A stretch of 64,000 nt of DNA, from positions 169,354 to 233,353 of the forward strand of contig NZ_CAJPUY010000013.1 of the NCBI RefSeq assembly GCF_905397275.1. Direction: 5' to 3'. Positions 45,851 to 54,473 of the stretch are shown here, piece by piece. Numbering within the stretch: the first letter of the stretch is position 1; each line of letters opens with the position of its first letter. The notes beneath the pieces are model-generated. The model saw only the letters and a program-made list of their open reading frames with translations, was not told where the DNA came from and made no database searches. This DNA is from Cupriavidus yeoncheonensis (lineage in GTDB: Bacteria; Pseudomonadota; Gammaproteobacteria; Burkholderiales; Burkholderiaceae). The translations under genes and the position numbers were made by a program.

Positions 45851-48800
45851 TGCGAGATCTGCCTCCACGAAAGCCGGTTGCGTGCGACGTTGCCCTGCTC
45901 GACCACGCTGATGACCTCGCCGGTCGTCGCGCTGGCAACCTTCAGGTGATTGTTGCCGCCCCCTCCGCCGCCACCGCCGCCACCGCCGCCCCCTCCTCCT
46001 CCGCCCCCACCACCGCCTCCGCCGCCACCCAGGAAGATGGTCGAGCCGAAGTTGCCTTGCTGGGACACGCCCGATACCACAAGAATCTTGTTGTTGCTGC
46101 CCGTGACCTTGTCCGAGGCATCGATCTTGCCGTCGCTGTTGACGTCGAGCACCGAGTAGCTCAATGCCGAACCATTCAGTGCGGAGAAATCCAGCAGGCT
46201 GGAGCTGATCCCGCCCACGCACTCGTCCGTGGACGGCGTCAGCGTCGTGATCACCAGGCGCTCCGCGTCCACCTTCGGCTTCACGACCACGCGCTCGCCC
46301 TGGCCCAGCAGGTCGATACGCCAGCCCTTCTGCTTGGTGTAGTCCACCGTATTGCCGGTGAGCGTGTACAGCGTGCGCGACGCGCCGCCCACGGTGATCG
46401 CGGTCGAGGTCAATGTCTGGGGCTGCAGCATGGAGCGGGTGACCGAGGTCGACTGATCGTCCCAGACCCCATACACCGAGTTGTAGCCGGTGGCACCGGA
46501 ATCCGCGGTGTCATAGAAGCGCCCGGTCCCGAATGTCAGCAGGAACCCCTTGCTCGGATCTTTCGGATTGATCAGCGCGGTAGGCGCCGCCGTGATCGGC
46601 TGGACCTGCGCCGGAGTATTCACGCCGTCGACCGCCGTGAACAGCGGAACCCCCTGCGTGGTCCCCATGCGCGCGGCCCAGGCCGTGGGATTGGTGTCGG
46701 ACAGGTCGAACTTCCACATCCGGCCCTTGAGGTCGCCCGCGTAAGCCGCCTGGATGGTGAGGTTATTGTCATACACCACTTCCGGACTGCCGAGCCCGTT
46801 GCCATTGCCCGTTGCACCGGTTTCCTTCGGGTCCGCGTAGATCTTGCGGATGCCGCCGGCGCCGGAAGGATTGGCCAGGTCAACGACGTAAAGGACCGCC
46901 TTGCCCGACGCGCTCTCGTACCCGTTGCCAAAGATCGCCACCCACTTTCCGCTGTTCAGGCGACCGATGACCGGCGTGCCGATGGTAAAGCCGAGGTCGG
47001 TTTCGGTATCGGCCGAAATCTCCCACATGACCTTGCCGGCGTCGAAGTTCGCCGGATCGGTGACGTCGAGCGCAAACATGGCCTTGCCGCCCGCACCCAT
47101 GCCGCCGACAATCACCGTCCTCCAGCTTGCCGCGGTTTCGCCCGTGCGCTGGAAATAGGCATCGCCCGAGGCAGGCGTTGCGTCGACGAAGAAGCGGTGG
47201 ATGTAGTCCGGCGAAGCCGTTGCTTTCACGGCGTTCGCACCGACGATCGCCTGGTTCGGCATGTAGGCGAATTTCTCGACGCCGGTCAGCGCATCAAACC
47301 CGTGCAGCATGCCGTCGTTCGCCCCCACGTAGATCATGGCGCGGCGATTGGCGCGATTGCCGGCCAGGAAGGAAAAATAGCTGCGCCCTTCGGTGGCCTT
47401 CAGGAAGTCATAGCCCGAGTCCGCAGCCTTCACGTAGATCGGCGAGGAATTGACGATATCGCCAAGCACGTTCGACACCAGCACGCCGCTGCCGTTGTCG
47501 GTCACGCGATCGCGGTACTTGCCGCCGTTGCGCTTCTCCAGCGTGGTATCGCCGCGCAGGTAGGCCACCATGGCCTTGTCTCCGCCCAGCGCGGTCTTCT
47601 GGGTCGTCGACAGGGACGTGTCGGTGTCGCTCGCCCACGTGAACGGCTTGCCGGCCGGCGTGGTGCCGCCCGGCGACCATGTGTAGATGCTGCGACTGGC
47701 CGCGGCAGGCATCTTCTGGTAGGCGTTCCAGTTCAGCGTGGTGAAGCCCTGATCGGCGGGGTTGTAGCTCTGTGACAGCAATTCGCCGGTCCACGCGCCG
47801 GAACGGAAGCGCGTCAGGAACAGGGCCGTGTCGGTGTTCAGCGTGGTCGAATTGGTAGCCGCCGATGACGACGATCCGCTGCGCGAAGCGATCTGCGACA
47901 GCGCATTGTTGAGGGCTGCCGTCAGCCCCGACGCGTCGCCGGCGCTGTAGTTGTCGCCGCGCGAGTTGACGGCCGCGTGCCAGAGATCGTCGATCTTAGT
48001 CTGGTCGCTGGTCGATGCCTTGGGCCACGACACGGTACCGGCCTTGAGCTTGTCGAGGATCGCCGACAGCACGTCGGCGCGCGGCGTGTTCGGGTTGCCG
48101 GGCTGGTTGGCGGGCGCCGACTCCAGCGTGCCCTTCACGCCGACCCCAAGCGTAAAGGTGACAAGGTGCTGCCAGAACGCGTCGTCACGCGCGTTGGTCG
48201 GTACGCGGTTCTCGGCGCTGCGCAGGTCGTTGACCCAGTACTTCATGGCAACGTCCGCGAGCGTGTTGCCGTAACCGTCCTTGTAGGGGGTCTTTGGCGA
48301 ATACTGGTAGGACGTGCCGGACACCGGCGCAATGCTGGAGCCCTTGCTGCCGTCTACGTCGCCGACTGAAGTGGAGTCGGAGTAATAGCCATCGGTGGAA
48401 AGAATGTGATAGCTCGCGCGGCAAGCGCTTTCCGGCCTGCCGGCGGACTCGATCCACGGCTGCGCGTTGTTCTGGAAATACTTGCCCACGGTATCCATCG
48501 CGCCCAGCAGCGGCGTACCGTTCGCAGTGATATCCAGGCCGTAGAAATCCTGGTAGAAGGCCGCCTTGTTGGTCGTGTCGAACGGCGCGACCGGCCGCTT
48601 GATCCCCGCGTAGGAGCTGCCTCCACCCTTGGTACCGTCGTTGATGGTCGTATAGCCGACACGGATGGACTCGTTCTGGGACGAGAACGCCTGCCCCACC
48701 GCCGCGCGCATGGCCAGGATGCGCGAACGGTAGTACTGGAACCAGTTGGCGAAGTTCTGGATTTCCTCGGCATAAGTACAGCTGGTGGTCGACGCGCAGT

Positions 48801-49524
48801 CCGTGCGCTTGCCACTCTGGGCGTACGTGTAGCCCGATCGGATCTCCACCCGCTTGAAACACTTCAGGCTGGACGTGCTGCTGTTGCAGCCCGAAAGCGT
48901 CGTATCGTAGCGATAGTAAAGCGCCGGATAGAACGTTACCGTCTTGCTGGAATACCCCTTGCCATCGTCATCGAGCCAGTAGGCCTTGACGGAGTTGTCC
49001 TGCGTCAGATTGATCGACCCGTTGCCGGTCATCAACGGGTTGTAGTACGCCTTGGTGGCATCGGCGTTTTTCAGGTTGCCCGAAGGGTCGTACCATGGCC
49101 GATAGGTCACGTCCGGGTTGTAGTACGAAACGTTCAGCGCCGCCGTTCGATAGCGCGCCGCCGCCAGCGAGGTGCTGCTGAAATTGACGACCGATGCCTT
49201 GGTGCCCGAATAGACCGAGCCACTTGCCGAGTAGACCTGCCCGCCCGATGGCAGCGGAAACGCGTAGATCAGCCAGTTGCCACTGTCCGGCGTCAGGTCC
49301 CAGTTCGACTCCGTGCCGTTCGGCGACAGGCTCTCGGGCGTGATCTCGAACATCATCGAGCCTGAGTCATCCAGCGTGAACATCACGTTGGGCGCAATCG
49401 ACGTCGCGAAGATCAGTGGCTGCTGCGACACCGCGGCAAAGCTCGCTGCGACTGGCGTGAAAGCCATCAGTCCCGTCAGGGCTGCCGCCACGGCCTGGCG
49501 AAACGCTGTGGTATAGCCTGTCAT
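45847..49524 (-). CDS. pilY1: Type IV pilus tip adhesin / assembly protein PilY1
   Basis: PilY1 sits at the pilus tip, primes pilus assembly and can act in adhesion and surface sensing. The 1225-residue product has a signal peptide, an N-terminal region with a von Willebrand-like metal site (LDDSGSM, residues 51-57), and a C-terminal PilY1 propeller with YVGANDGMLHGFDALTG and LGDIVNSSPIYV. A dockerin-like calcium loop, DVNSDGKIDASD, lies just before an uninterrupted run of 25 Gly (residues 1166-1190; 45955-46029) written with all four Gly codons. The protein ends RLSWRQISQ. Start 49524 overlaps the pilX stop. Confidence 0.93.
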   Translation of the reverse strand: MTGYTTAFRQAVAAALTGLMAFTPVAASFAAVSQQPLIFATSIAPNVMFTLDDSGSMMFEITPESLSPNGTESNWDLTPDSGNWLIYAFPLPSGGQVYSASGSVYSGTKASVVNFSSTSLAAARYRTAALNVSYYNPDVTYRPWYDPSGNLKNADATKAYYNPLMTGNGSINLTQDNSVKAYWLDDDGKGYSSKTVTFYPALYYRYDTTLSGCNSSTSSLKCFKRVEIRSGYTYAQSGKRTDCASTTSCTYAEEIQNFANWFQYYRSRILAMRAAVGQAFSSQNESIRVGYTTINDGTKGGGSSYAGIKRPVAPFDTTNKAAFYQDFYGLDITANGTPLLGAMDTVGKYFQNNAQPWIESAGRPESACRASYHILSTDGYYSDSTSVGDVDGSKGSSIAPVSGTSYQYSPKTPYKDGYGNTLADVAMKYWVNDLRSAENRVPTNARDDAFWQHLVTFTLGVGVKGTLESAPANQPGNPNTPRADVLSAILDKLKAGTVSWPKASTSDQTKIDDLWHAAVNSRGDNYSAGDASGLTAALNNALSQIASRSGSSSSAATNSTTLNTDTALFLTRFRSGAWTGELLSQSYNPADQGFTTLNWNAYQKMPAAASRSIYTWSPGGTTPAGKPFTWASDTDTSLSTTQKTALGGDKAMVAYLRGDTTLEKRNGGKYRDRVTDNGSGVLVSNVLGDIVNSSPIYVKAADSGYDFLKATEGRSYFSFLAGNRANRRAMIYVGANDGMLHGFDALTGVEKFAYMPNQAIVGANAVKATASPDYIHRFFVDATPASGDAYFQRTGETAASWRTVIVGGMGAGGKAMFALDVTDPANFDAGKVMWEISADTETDLGFTIGTPVIGRLNSGKWVAIFGNGYESASGKAVLYVVDLANPSGAGGIRKIYADPKETGATGNGNGLGSPEVVYDNNLTIQAAYAGDLKGRMWKFDLSDTNPTAWAARMGTTQGVPLFTAVDGVNTPAQVQPITAAPTALINPKDPSKGFLLTFGTGRFYDTADSGATGYNSVYGVWDDQSTSVTRSMLQPQTLTSTAITVGGASRTLYTLTGNTVDYTKQKGWRIDLLGQGERVVVKPKVDAERLVITTLTPSTDECVGGISSSLLDFSALNGSALSYSVLDVNSDGKIDASDKVTGSNNKILVVSGVSQQGNFGSTIFLGGGGGGGGGGGGGGGGGGGGGGGGGNNHLKVASATTGEVISVVEQGNVARNRLSWRQISQ
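45955..46029 (-). repeat. Poly-glycine coding tract in pilY1
   Basis: Twenty-five consecutive GGN codons. On the plus strand it appears as a run of NCC triplets with N varying among g, c, a and t, so it is an imperfect triplet repeat rather than a homopolymer. It can gain or lose whole codons without a frameshift. Confidence 0.95.
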
Positions 49525-50147
49525 TGCCGTACCTCCGACTGGAGCGTGACCTGGGTCTGGGCATGGATGCCGGTGCCCAGCGCGGTGATCCGATAGTGAA
49601 TATTGATCGGCATGCCGGTCTGCGGATTGCGGACTCGCGACGGCGTGCGGATCTCCTCCATGAAGCACCTCGGTGTCGAGGCGGCCTCGCTCAGCGTCAC
49701 GCCGTTCGTCGCCGGCACCACGACCACATTGGTGTTGGGTTCGCTGTTCACGCTGGTGTCCCAGTTGGACGGCACTTCCCAGAACTGCCGGCCGCTGGCA
49801 TCGAGATAGCCGAGCTTGAGGTTGCCCGCACTGTCGACCGGCGGCGCACTGGCGTTCACGGTGCTGCTCATGTCCTTGCGGTACATCCGGTTGAACAGCG
49901 CCGCCGGTTGCCCGGTGACGACGATCCCCTCGCAAAAGCGCAGGCCCAGTTCCGCCGCCTGGAATGCCACCTGGTGGTCGCGGTTGTTGCCGGCCAGGCG
50001 CTCGTCGAAGAGGCTGCCGCGCATGCTCCACGCGGCCAGCAGCGAAATGACGACGAGCAGCACCAGCGCCACCACCAGCACCACGCCGTTCGCATAGCGC
50101 CTGCCGCCCGACCTCGAAAGCCGATGGTTTGCCGCACGCTTGCTCAT
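49521..50147 (-). CDS. pilX: Type IV minor pilin PilX
   Basis: A 208-residue PilX-type minor pilin. The basic leader ends NG (Gly21), followed by VVLVVALVLLVVISLLAAWSM; Glu at +5 is replaced by Val, as is common in PilX proteins. ERLAGNNRDHQVAFQAAELGLRFCE is the PilX motif after the helix. It begins at the base following the pilW stop and overlaps pilY1 by four bases. It helps form the tip complex with PilY1. Confidence 0.9.
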   Translation of the reverse strand: MSKRAANHRLSRSGGRRYANGVVLVVALVLLVVISLLAAWSMRGSLFDERLAGNNRDHQVAFQAAELGLRFCEGIVVTGQPAALFNRMYRKDMSSTVNASAPPVDSAGNLKLGYLDASGRQFWEVPSNWDTSVNSEPNTNVVVVPATNGVTLSEAASTPRCFMEEIRTPSRVRNPQTGMPINIHYRITALGTGIHAQTQVTLQSEVRQ

Positions 50148-50969
50148 CTATCCCACCCGGTTGCGCAGCGCAAAGCTGCTGTAGAAACGGCGGCGCAACC
50201 TGCCGTCGGCGACGTTCTGGAGCGCGTCATTGCAATCGCGGTAGGTCGTGGCGACATCCGCGTTCCCCGGCGTGGCGTCGAACACCAGCAGGCACACGCG
50301 CACGCTGACCACGCGGTTCCAGTCCGCCGCAACCATGCCGCCTGCCGGCATGTACTGCGTCACGTTTGCCGAATCCGCGTCCTGCGCCAGCCCGTAGGTC
50401 AGTTGCAGGTCCTGCACGTTTTCGAGCACGGCTTCGGGCATGGAGAGCGCGTTGGTGTTCTGGTCGGACCCTCGGCACATCAGCGTATTGCCGGCGACGT
50501 AGAAGGCGTTCTCCGCCACGGCTCTTGCAGCCGGGATGGCGCGGCCGTTGCAGTCCGTCGTACTGGACAGGGATCCGTCGATACGCAGGTAGCGCACGGT
50601 AATGGCGTCCGGATTGCTGTTGGGCGCCGCAATGCACGCGCCCGTCGACACATTGGAGAATCCGCCATCGCATCCTTGCACGGGCGCCCCGTCGAACGTC
50701 ACGGGGCGGGCGCCCAGCAGTGACAGGTCCACGCGGCCCAGGCCGGCAAGCCGCAACTGCTCGCCCATGACCGACAGGGCCCAGCGGGCGCCGTCGTCGG
50801 CGCTGCGCAAGCCCTCTTGCGTGCGGCTGCCACGCTGGGAGGTGAGGTAGAAGGCGGTGATCGCGGCGAGCAGCAACAGGCCGATCACGATCGCAATCAT
50901 GATCTCCACGAGCGAGCGCCCATGGCTGGCACGACGCCGTCTCAGGGCCGCAGGGTTATGGTGGCGCAT
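50148..50969 (-). CDS. pilW: Type IV minor pilin PilW
   Basis: A 273-residue PilW. The cleavage site is after Gly17 with R at +1 and E at +5 (HGRSLVEIMIAIVIGLLLL); R at +1 is unusual but G(-1) and E(+5) are kept. DDGARWALSVMGEQLRLAGLG is the PilW motif. The start overlaps the pilV end by 28 bp and is preceded by a GGGGGGT ribosome binding site. Part of the tip complex. Confidence 0.9.
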   Translation of the reverse strand: MRHHNPAALRRRRASHGRSLVEIMIAIVIGLLLLAAITAFYLTSQRGSRTQEGLRSADDGARWALSVMGEQLRLAGLGRVDLSLLGARPVTFDGAPVQGCDGGFSNVSTGACIAAPNSNPDAITVRYLRIDGSLSSTTDCNGRAIPAARAVAENAFYVAGNTLMCRGSDQNTNALSMPEAVLENVQDLQLTYGLAQDADSANVTQYMPAGGMVAADWNRVVSVRVCLLVFDATPGNADVATTYRDCNDALQNVADGRLRRRFYSSFALRNRVG

Positions 50970-51529
50970 GTGACCCCCCTGGCATCGAATTGAGGCAGCG
51001 TGGCGAAATAGTCCGTCGCGACTTTCGAACAGCCGACCGATGCGTCGGACGTCGACGGATCCTTCCAGTACAACTCCAGGCGATAGCTGACAAAGCCGGC
51101 CGGAATCGTCCCGGCCGCCCCGCTGACGTCCGGCGACGTCCAGGACGCCACGCCGGCGCCCGGCAATTGCGCGGTCATCGACGCCCACCATTGCGAGACA
51201 TCCCAGGCGGCATATTCACTGCCGTCGCACACGACCCTGCTGCAATCCTTGGCCGGTGCCGCCGGCGGCCGCACGCTCAGCGCGGCGAGGTAGGCGTTGG
51301 CATCGCTCCCCTCGCCAAGGCCGGACGTATTGGCACGAATGCGTTCGGAAAGGTCCGTGGCGGCATCGACCACGCTGTAGCGCACGCTGGCACCGGCGCG
51401 GTATCGCAACGATGCCGCCTGCAGCGACAGCATGCCGAGCAGGGCGATGGCGACCAGCACCAGCGTGATCAGCACTTCGATCAGGCTGGCACCGGACTGA
51501 CGCCGGAGGGAACGCATGTTCAGGCGCAT
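50942..51529 (-). CDS. pilV: Type IV minor pilin PilV
   Basis: A 195-residue PilV: cleavage after Gly13, then ASLIEVLITLVLVAIALLGMLSLQ, followed by the PilV motif DAATDLSERIRAN. The C-terminal part has Cys residues likely paired in the pseudopilin head. It overlaps fimT by 10 bp and pilW by 28 bp. Confidence 0.9.
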   Translation of the reverse strand: MRLNMRSLRRQSGASLIEVLITLVLVAIALLGMLSLQAASLRYRAGASVRYSVVDAATDLSERIRANTSGLGEGSDANAYLAALSVRPPAAPAKDCSRVVCDGSEYAAWDVSQWWASMTAQLPGAGVASWTSPDVSGAAGTIPAGFVSYRLELYWKDPSTSDASVGCSKVATDYFATLPQFDARGVTCATITLRP

Positions 51530-52071
51530 GCTGCCGTCCTCTGATCGATACGGCCCGCACGGGACACGCAGACATTGAGGTTGCGGCGATCCGAACTGGA
51601 GGCGCTGACCTGGAAGGCCAGTGCGCCGTCCGCGAACAGGTAGCCGCGCGACGTGAGCTGAATCGACCGCACGGGTGCGGCGAGCGACACGGCCAGGCTG
51701 GCATTGACCGGCTCATGTACGCGGATGAGTTCCTCCACGGGCGCGCGCACCTGGTCGTTGTCGGTGTCCTGGAACAGGATCCAGCGGCCCGACCAGTCCG
51801 ACTGCGAGTCCTGCGCGCAGCTTGTGGAATTCGCGGCGGTCGCTCGGCAAATCGTCACCGGCGCATTGCGCCGGATGGCCTCGCTGCGCGCGAGCGACAG
51901 CAAGCCGGCAAGCTCGGCCGCCGCGGCATCGGTGCGGGCGCGGTCAAGAAACCCCTGGAACGAGGGGACAGCGAACGACAGGGTGATGGCGATCAGCGCC
52001 ACCACCACCATCAGTTCGATCAACGTGAAGCCGCGAAGCGGCCGGACTGCCCGTGGGCGCAAGGCACGCAT
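51520..52071 (-). CDS. fimT: Type IV minor pilin FimT (GspH domain)
   Basis: A 183-residue prepilin with cleavage after Gly14 and the consensus FTLIELMVVVALIAI. The remainder is a GspH/FimT domain (ARSEAIRRNAPVTICR, SDWSGRWILFQD). FimT proteins can bind DNA and serve natural transformation in some species. It heads the leftward operon. Start 52071 is chosen for a leader of normal length; the frame extends to 52158 without conserved content. Confidence 0.9.
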   Translation of the reverse strand: MRALRPRAVRPLRGFTLIELMVVVALIAITLSFAVPSFQGFLDRARTDAAAAELAGLLSLARSEAIRRNAPVTICRATAANSTSCAQDSQSDWSGRWILFQDTDNDQVRAPVEELIRVHEPVNASLAVSLAAPVRSIQLTSRGYLFADGALAFQVSASSSDRRNLNVCVSRAGRIDQRTAACA

Positions 52072-52555
52072 GCCACCGGCGCAGGCCCCGTGCGAGCGGC
52101 CAGCAGGCAGCAGACGCCCTTCGCCCCCGGTCACCCGGGTGCGCGAAAGGCATTCCATGTCAGCGCAACCAGACGCCGACTGGCAATGCCTTCCGGCAAT
52201 GCGTAGAAGTGATCCAGCTCATGTGACCCCCGGTAGAAACCGTTGCGGTGGCAGGCTTCTCTCTGTGGAGCAGCGCTGCAACCCACCCGAATATGTTCTT
52301 TTGATTTTGATTCTGTGGGCCGATCGAAACCGACTGACAAACACGTTGCAGCTGTCAGCAAGAATCCGGCTCTGAAGATACCCCGCCATAGTGGGGAACT
52401 CTCAATGCGATGTCAATAGCACTTGTCTAGTAGACATTTCCTAAATGTCGAGATCGTGCAACGCCTTCGTGGCGTAACCAAATTCGCCAGATTCGCTACG
52501 TTTGTCCACGGATCGGCGACCTGTAGCGCGGTACGTTGAAGGCCTCACTGCCACC
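52072..52555. other. Divergent promoter region between two minor-pilin operons
   Basis: No gene is apparent in these 484 bp. The part from about 52290 to 52500 is AT-richer than the surroundings. It contains several TGTC/GACA half-sites: CTGACA-N13-TGTCAG (52334-52358), TGTCTA-G-TAGACA (52424-52436) and GACATTT-CCT-AAATGTC (52433-52449). A small hairpin CCCCGC-CATA-GTGGGG lies near 52381-52396. This region must carry the promoters of both operons; I cannot fix the start sites or sigma factor. Confidence 0.6.
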
Positions 52556-52954
52556 ATGCCGCCTGCCATGCAGCCTTGCTTTCGTTCAGTCCATTCCTGT
52601 TGCCGTCACGGCCGCGGCTATGCCCTGGCCGAGTCGCTCTGCGCCCTGCTGATCGTCAGCGTCGGCCTGATCCCGCTGGCCGGAGTGGGGACCACGGCGC
52701 TGGCACGGCTGCGCGGCCACGAGCATCTCGCCCAGGCAACGCGAGCCGCCGGAGAATTCACGGAGATCGCGGAACTGGGCGTAGTGCCCATGAACCGGTC
52801 CGATCCGGTCTCGACCGAAGGCTGTCCCCCGCTTCAAGACAAGGGGCAACCCGCTTGCCCGGTTGGCGGCAAGCTGGCCATTGCCAGACTGGCGGTTGGA
52901 GACCCAGGTTCAGCGGTCACGTTGCGCGGCATCGCACTGTGGATGCAGCCATGA
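52556..52954 (+). CDS. Second-copy PilV-like prepilin
   Basis: A 132-residue prepilin: basic/Cys-containing leader, cleavage after Gly21, then YALAESLCALLIVSVGLIPLAG with Glu at +5. It is shorter than the PilV of the leftward operon and has Cys pairs in the C-terminal part (EGCPPLQDKGQPACP). Position first in an operon of pilin genes and the VGLIPLAG helix fit PilV. ATG 52556 is preferred; a TTG at 52502 would add 18 residues. It overlaps the next gene (ATGA). Confidence 0.75.
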   Translation: MPPAMQPCFRSVHSCCRHGRGYALAESLCALLIVSVGLIPLAGVGTTALARLRGHEHLAQATRAAGEFTEIAELGVVPMNRSDPVSTEGCPPLQDKGQPACPVGGKLAIARLAVGDPGSAVTLRGIALWMQP

Positions 52955-53883
52955 GATCACGCCTTGCACAGGGCCATTTCCGCAATCTGCCAGCGAATGG
53001 CTTCACGCTGACGGAGACGATGGTCGGCCTGGCGCTGGGGCTGGTGGTCACAGCAATTGCCGGCACTGCGTTCCTGCTATGCCGCGCGGCCTACCTCGCC
53101 ACCGCGGAGCGGGTCCTGCTGGAGGAACGCGGACAGCGCGCACTGAGCATTCTTTCCCTGCTGATCCGGCAAGGCGGCTGGCGTCCCGACCCGGCCGCCA
53201 AGGCGCCGGCCCAACCCGCGATCAGCGGTGCGGACGATTGCGGCCAGCCGTCGATCGCAGCCATACCAGGCTGCGGCAAACCCGGTATTGCGGGCAGTGA
53301 CGCGCTGCTGGTCCGCTTCAACGGCAGCAGCCACGCGCGCGGAGGCACCCTGCCCGACCAGACCATGATCGACTGCAGTGGCTACGCCGTTGCCGCACAG
53401 AGCCTGGACGCCTCGGCCGGCGCGAACTACGTTGCGGCGAATCTCGTCTACGTGGCCACCGCCAGCGATGGCGAGCCCCAATTGCTATGCCGATACCCGT
53501 CGCGCCGCAACGGGCGCATCGACGGCAGCGGCTGGACGTCCGGCGCGCTGGTGCGGGGCGTGGAGTCGATGCAGATTCGTTACGGCATGGATAAGCGCGG
53601 CGGCAGGCAACCCGACACCTTCCTGCGTGCGGACCAGGTCAGCGCCATGGGCGAAGACGCATGGCACCGTGTGGTGGCGGTGCAGGTAGCACTGGCCGTC
53701 CGGCTGGAGCGGCGCGGCGCCACCCCGGCGAGCATTCCGGCAACGACCGCCAATGCCCACGTCGACGATGCCATGGCCGACGTCGTCGAACTCCTCCCCG
53801 GACATGGCCGGAACACCTGGCGAATCTTCGCCACGACCATCCGCCTGCGAAACGCTGCGCACTGTCAGGAGACATTGTGCTAG
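52951..53883 (+). CDS. Second-copy PilW-like prepilin
   Basis: A 310-residue protein with cleavage after Gly17 and the consensus FTLTETMVGLALGLVVTAI, then EERGQRALSILSLLIRQGGW, the PilW motif. The large head has several Cys (DDCGQPS, PGCGKPG, DCSGY, LLCRYP, AHCQETLC). It is longer than the leftward PilW. It overlaps the genes on both sides, so the operon is translated as a coupled unit. Confidence 0.85.
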   Translation: MRSRLAQGHFRNLPANGFTLTETMVGLALGLVVTAIAGTAFLLCRAAYLATAERVLLEERGQRALSILSLLIRQGGWRPDPAAKAPAQPAISGADDCGQPSIAAIPGCGKPGIAGSDALLVRFNGSSHARGGTLPDQTMIDCSGYAVAAQSLDASAGANYVAANLVYVATASDGEPQLLCRYPSRRNGRIDGSGWTSGALVRGVESMQIRYGMDKRGGRQPDTFLRADQVSAMGEDAWHRVVAVQVALAVRLERRGATPASIPATTANAHVDDAMADVVELLPGHGRNTWRIFATTIRLRNAAHCQETLC

Positions 53884-54473
53884 CCCCGCCCATGGCCCGC
53901 ATCCGCAGGATGCATGGCGGCGCGACACTGCTGTTCGCCTCGACGCTCCTGCTGCTCGCGGTTTTCACCGCCGCCGCCGCGCTGCAGTTCCTGCTCTCCA
54001 CCCGCCAGCTCGCCACCATGCAGCTCGATCGCGAAATCGCCTTCCGGGCTGCCGAGGTGGCGCTGCTGGATGGCGAAGCGGACCTGCTGACTGCCGCCGC
54101 GGGCAGCGGCCCGCCCGGCCGTCTCGATCCGCTTCCGGCAAGCGGGACTTGCGGCACAGGCATGCAGGCCGGGGTCTGCGTTCCGGCCCCCGATGGCATG
54201 CCCGCATGGCAAGCGTGGCTGTCGGGCACGGGGCCCACCGATGATGTCGGCGTGCCGTTCGGCGCGTTCACCGGCAATGCCATGCCAAGGTTGCCGGAAG
54301 GCATCGCCGGTACGTCCGTTTCGCCGCGCTATGTCGCCGAACTGATCGGCGATGCCGCAGCCTCCAGCGGATATGGCCCGCAGCCGGCCGCCCCGCGCTT
54401 CCGTGTCACGGCAATCGGTTTTGGCCGGAGCCGGGACACGACGGCCGTGGTCCAGAGCGTGATCCAGCCATGA
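53877..54473 (+). CDS. Second-copy PilX-like minor pilin
   Basis: A 198-residue protein with a short basic leader (PPMARIRRMHGG) and a hydrophobic helix ATLLFASTLLLLAVFTAAA, lacking Glu at +5 as in PilX. IAFRAAEVALLDGEADLL matches the PilX motif after the helix. The start is GTG 53877: AGGAG (53867-53871) lies five bases upstream and the codon overlaps the preceding stop (GTGCTAG). The ATG at 53892 is 20 bases from that site and is less likely. It overlaps the PilY1-like gene by four bases. Confidence 0.8.
   Translation: MLAPPMARIRRMHGGATLLFASTLLLLAVFTAAAALQFLLSTRQLATMQLDREIAFRAAEVALLDGEADLLTAAAGSGPPGRLDPLPASGTCGTGMQAGVCVPAPDGMPAWQAWLSGTGPTDDVGVPFGAFTGNAMPRLPEGIAGTSVSPRYVAELIGDAAASSGYGPQPAAPRFRVTAIGFGRSRDTTAVVQSVIQP

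Noticed and set aside
45950..46159. Plus-strand frame encoding poly-proline
   Set aside because: It is the reverse complement of the poly-Gly tract of PilY1 and has no ribosome binding site or conserved content.
52072..52555. Sigma-54 promoter for the pilin operons
   Set aside because: I looked for GG-N10-GC with flanking consensus on both strands and found no convincing match.
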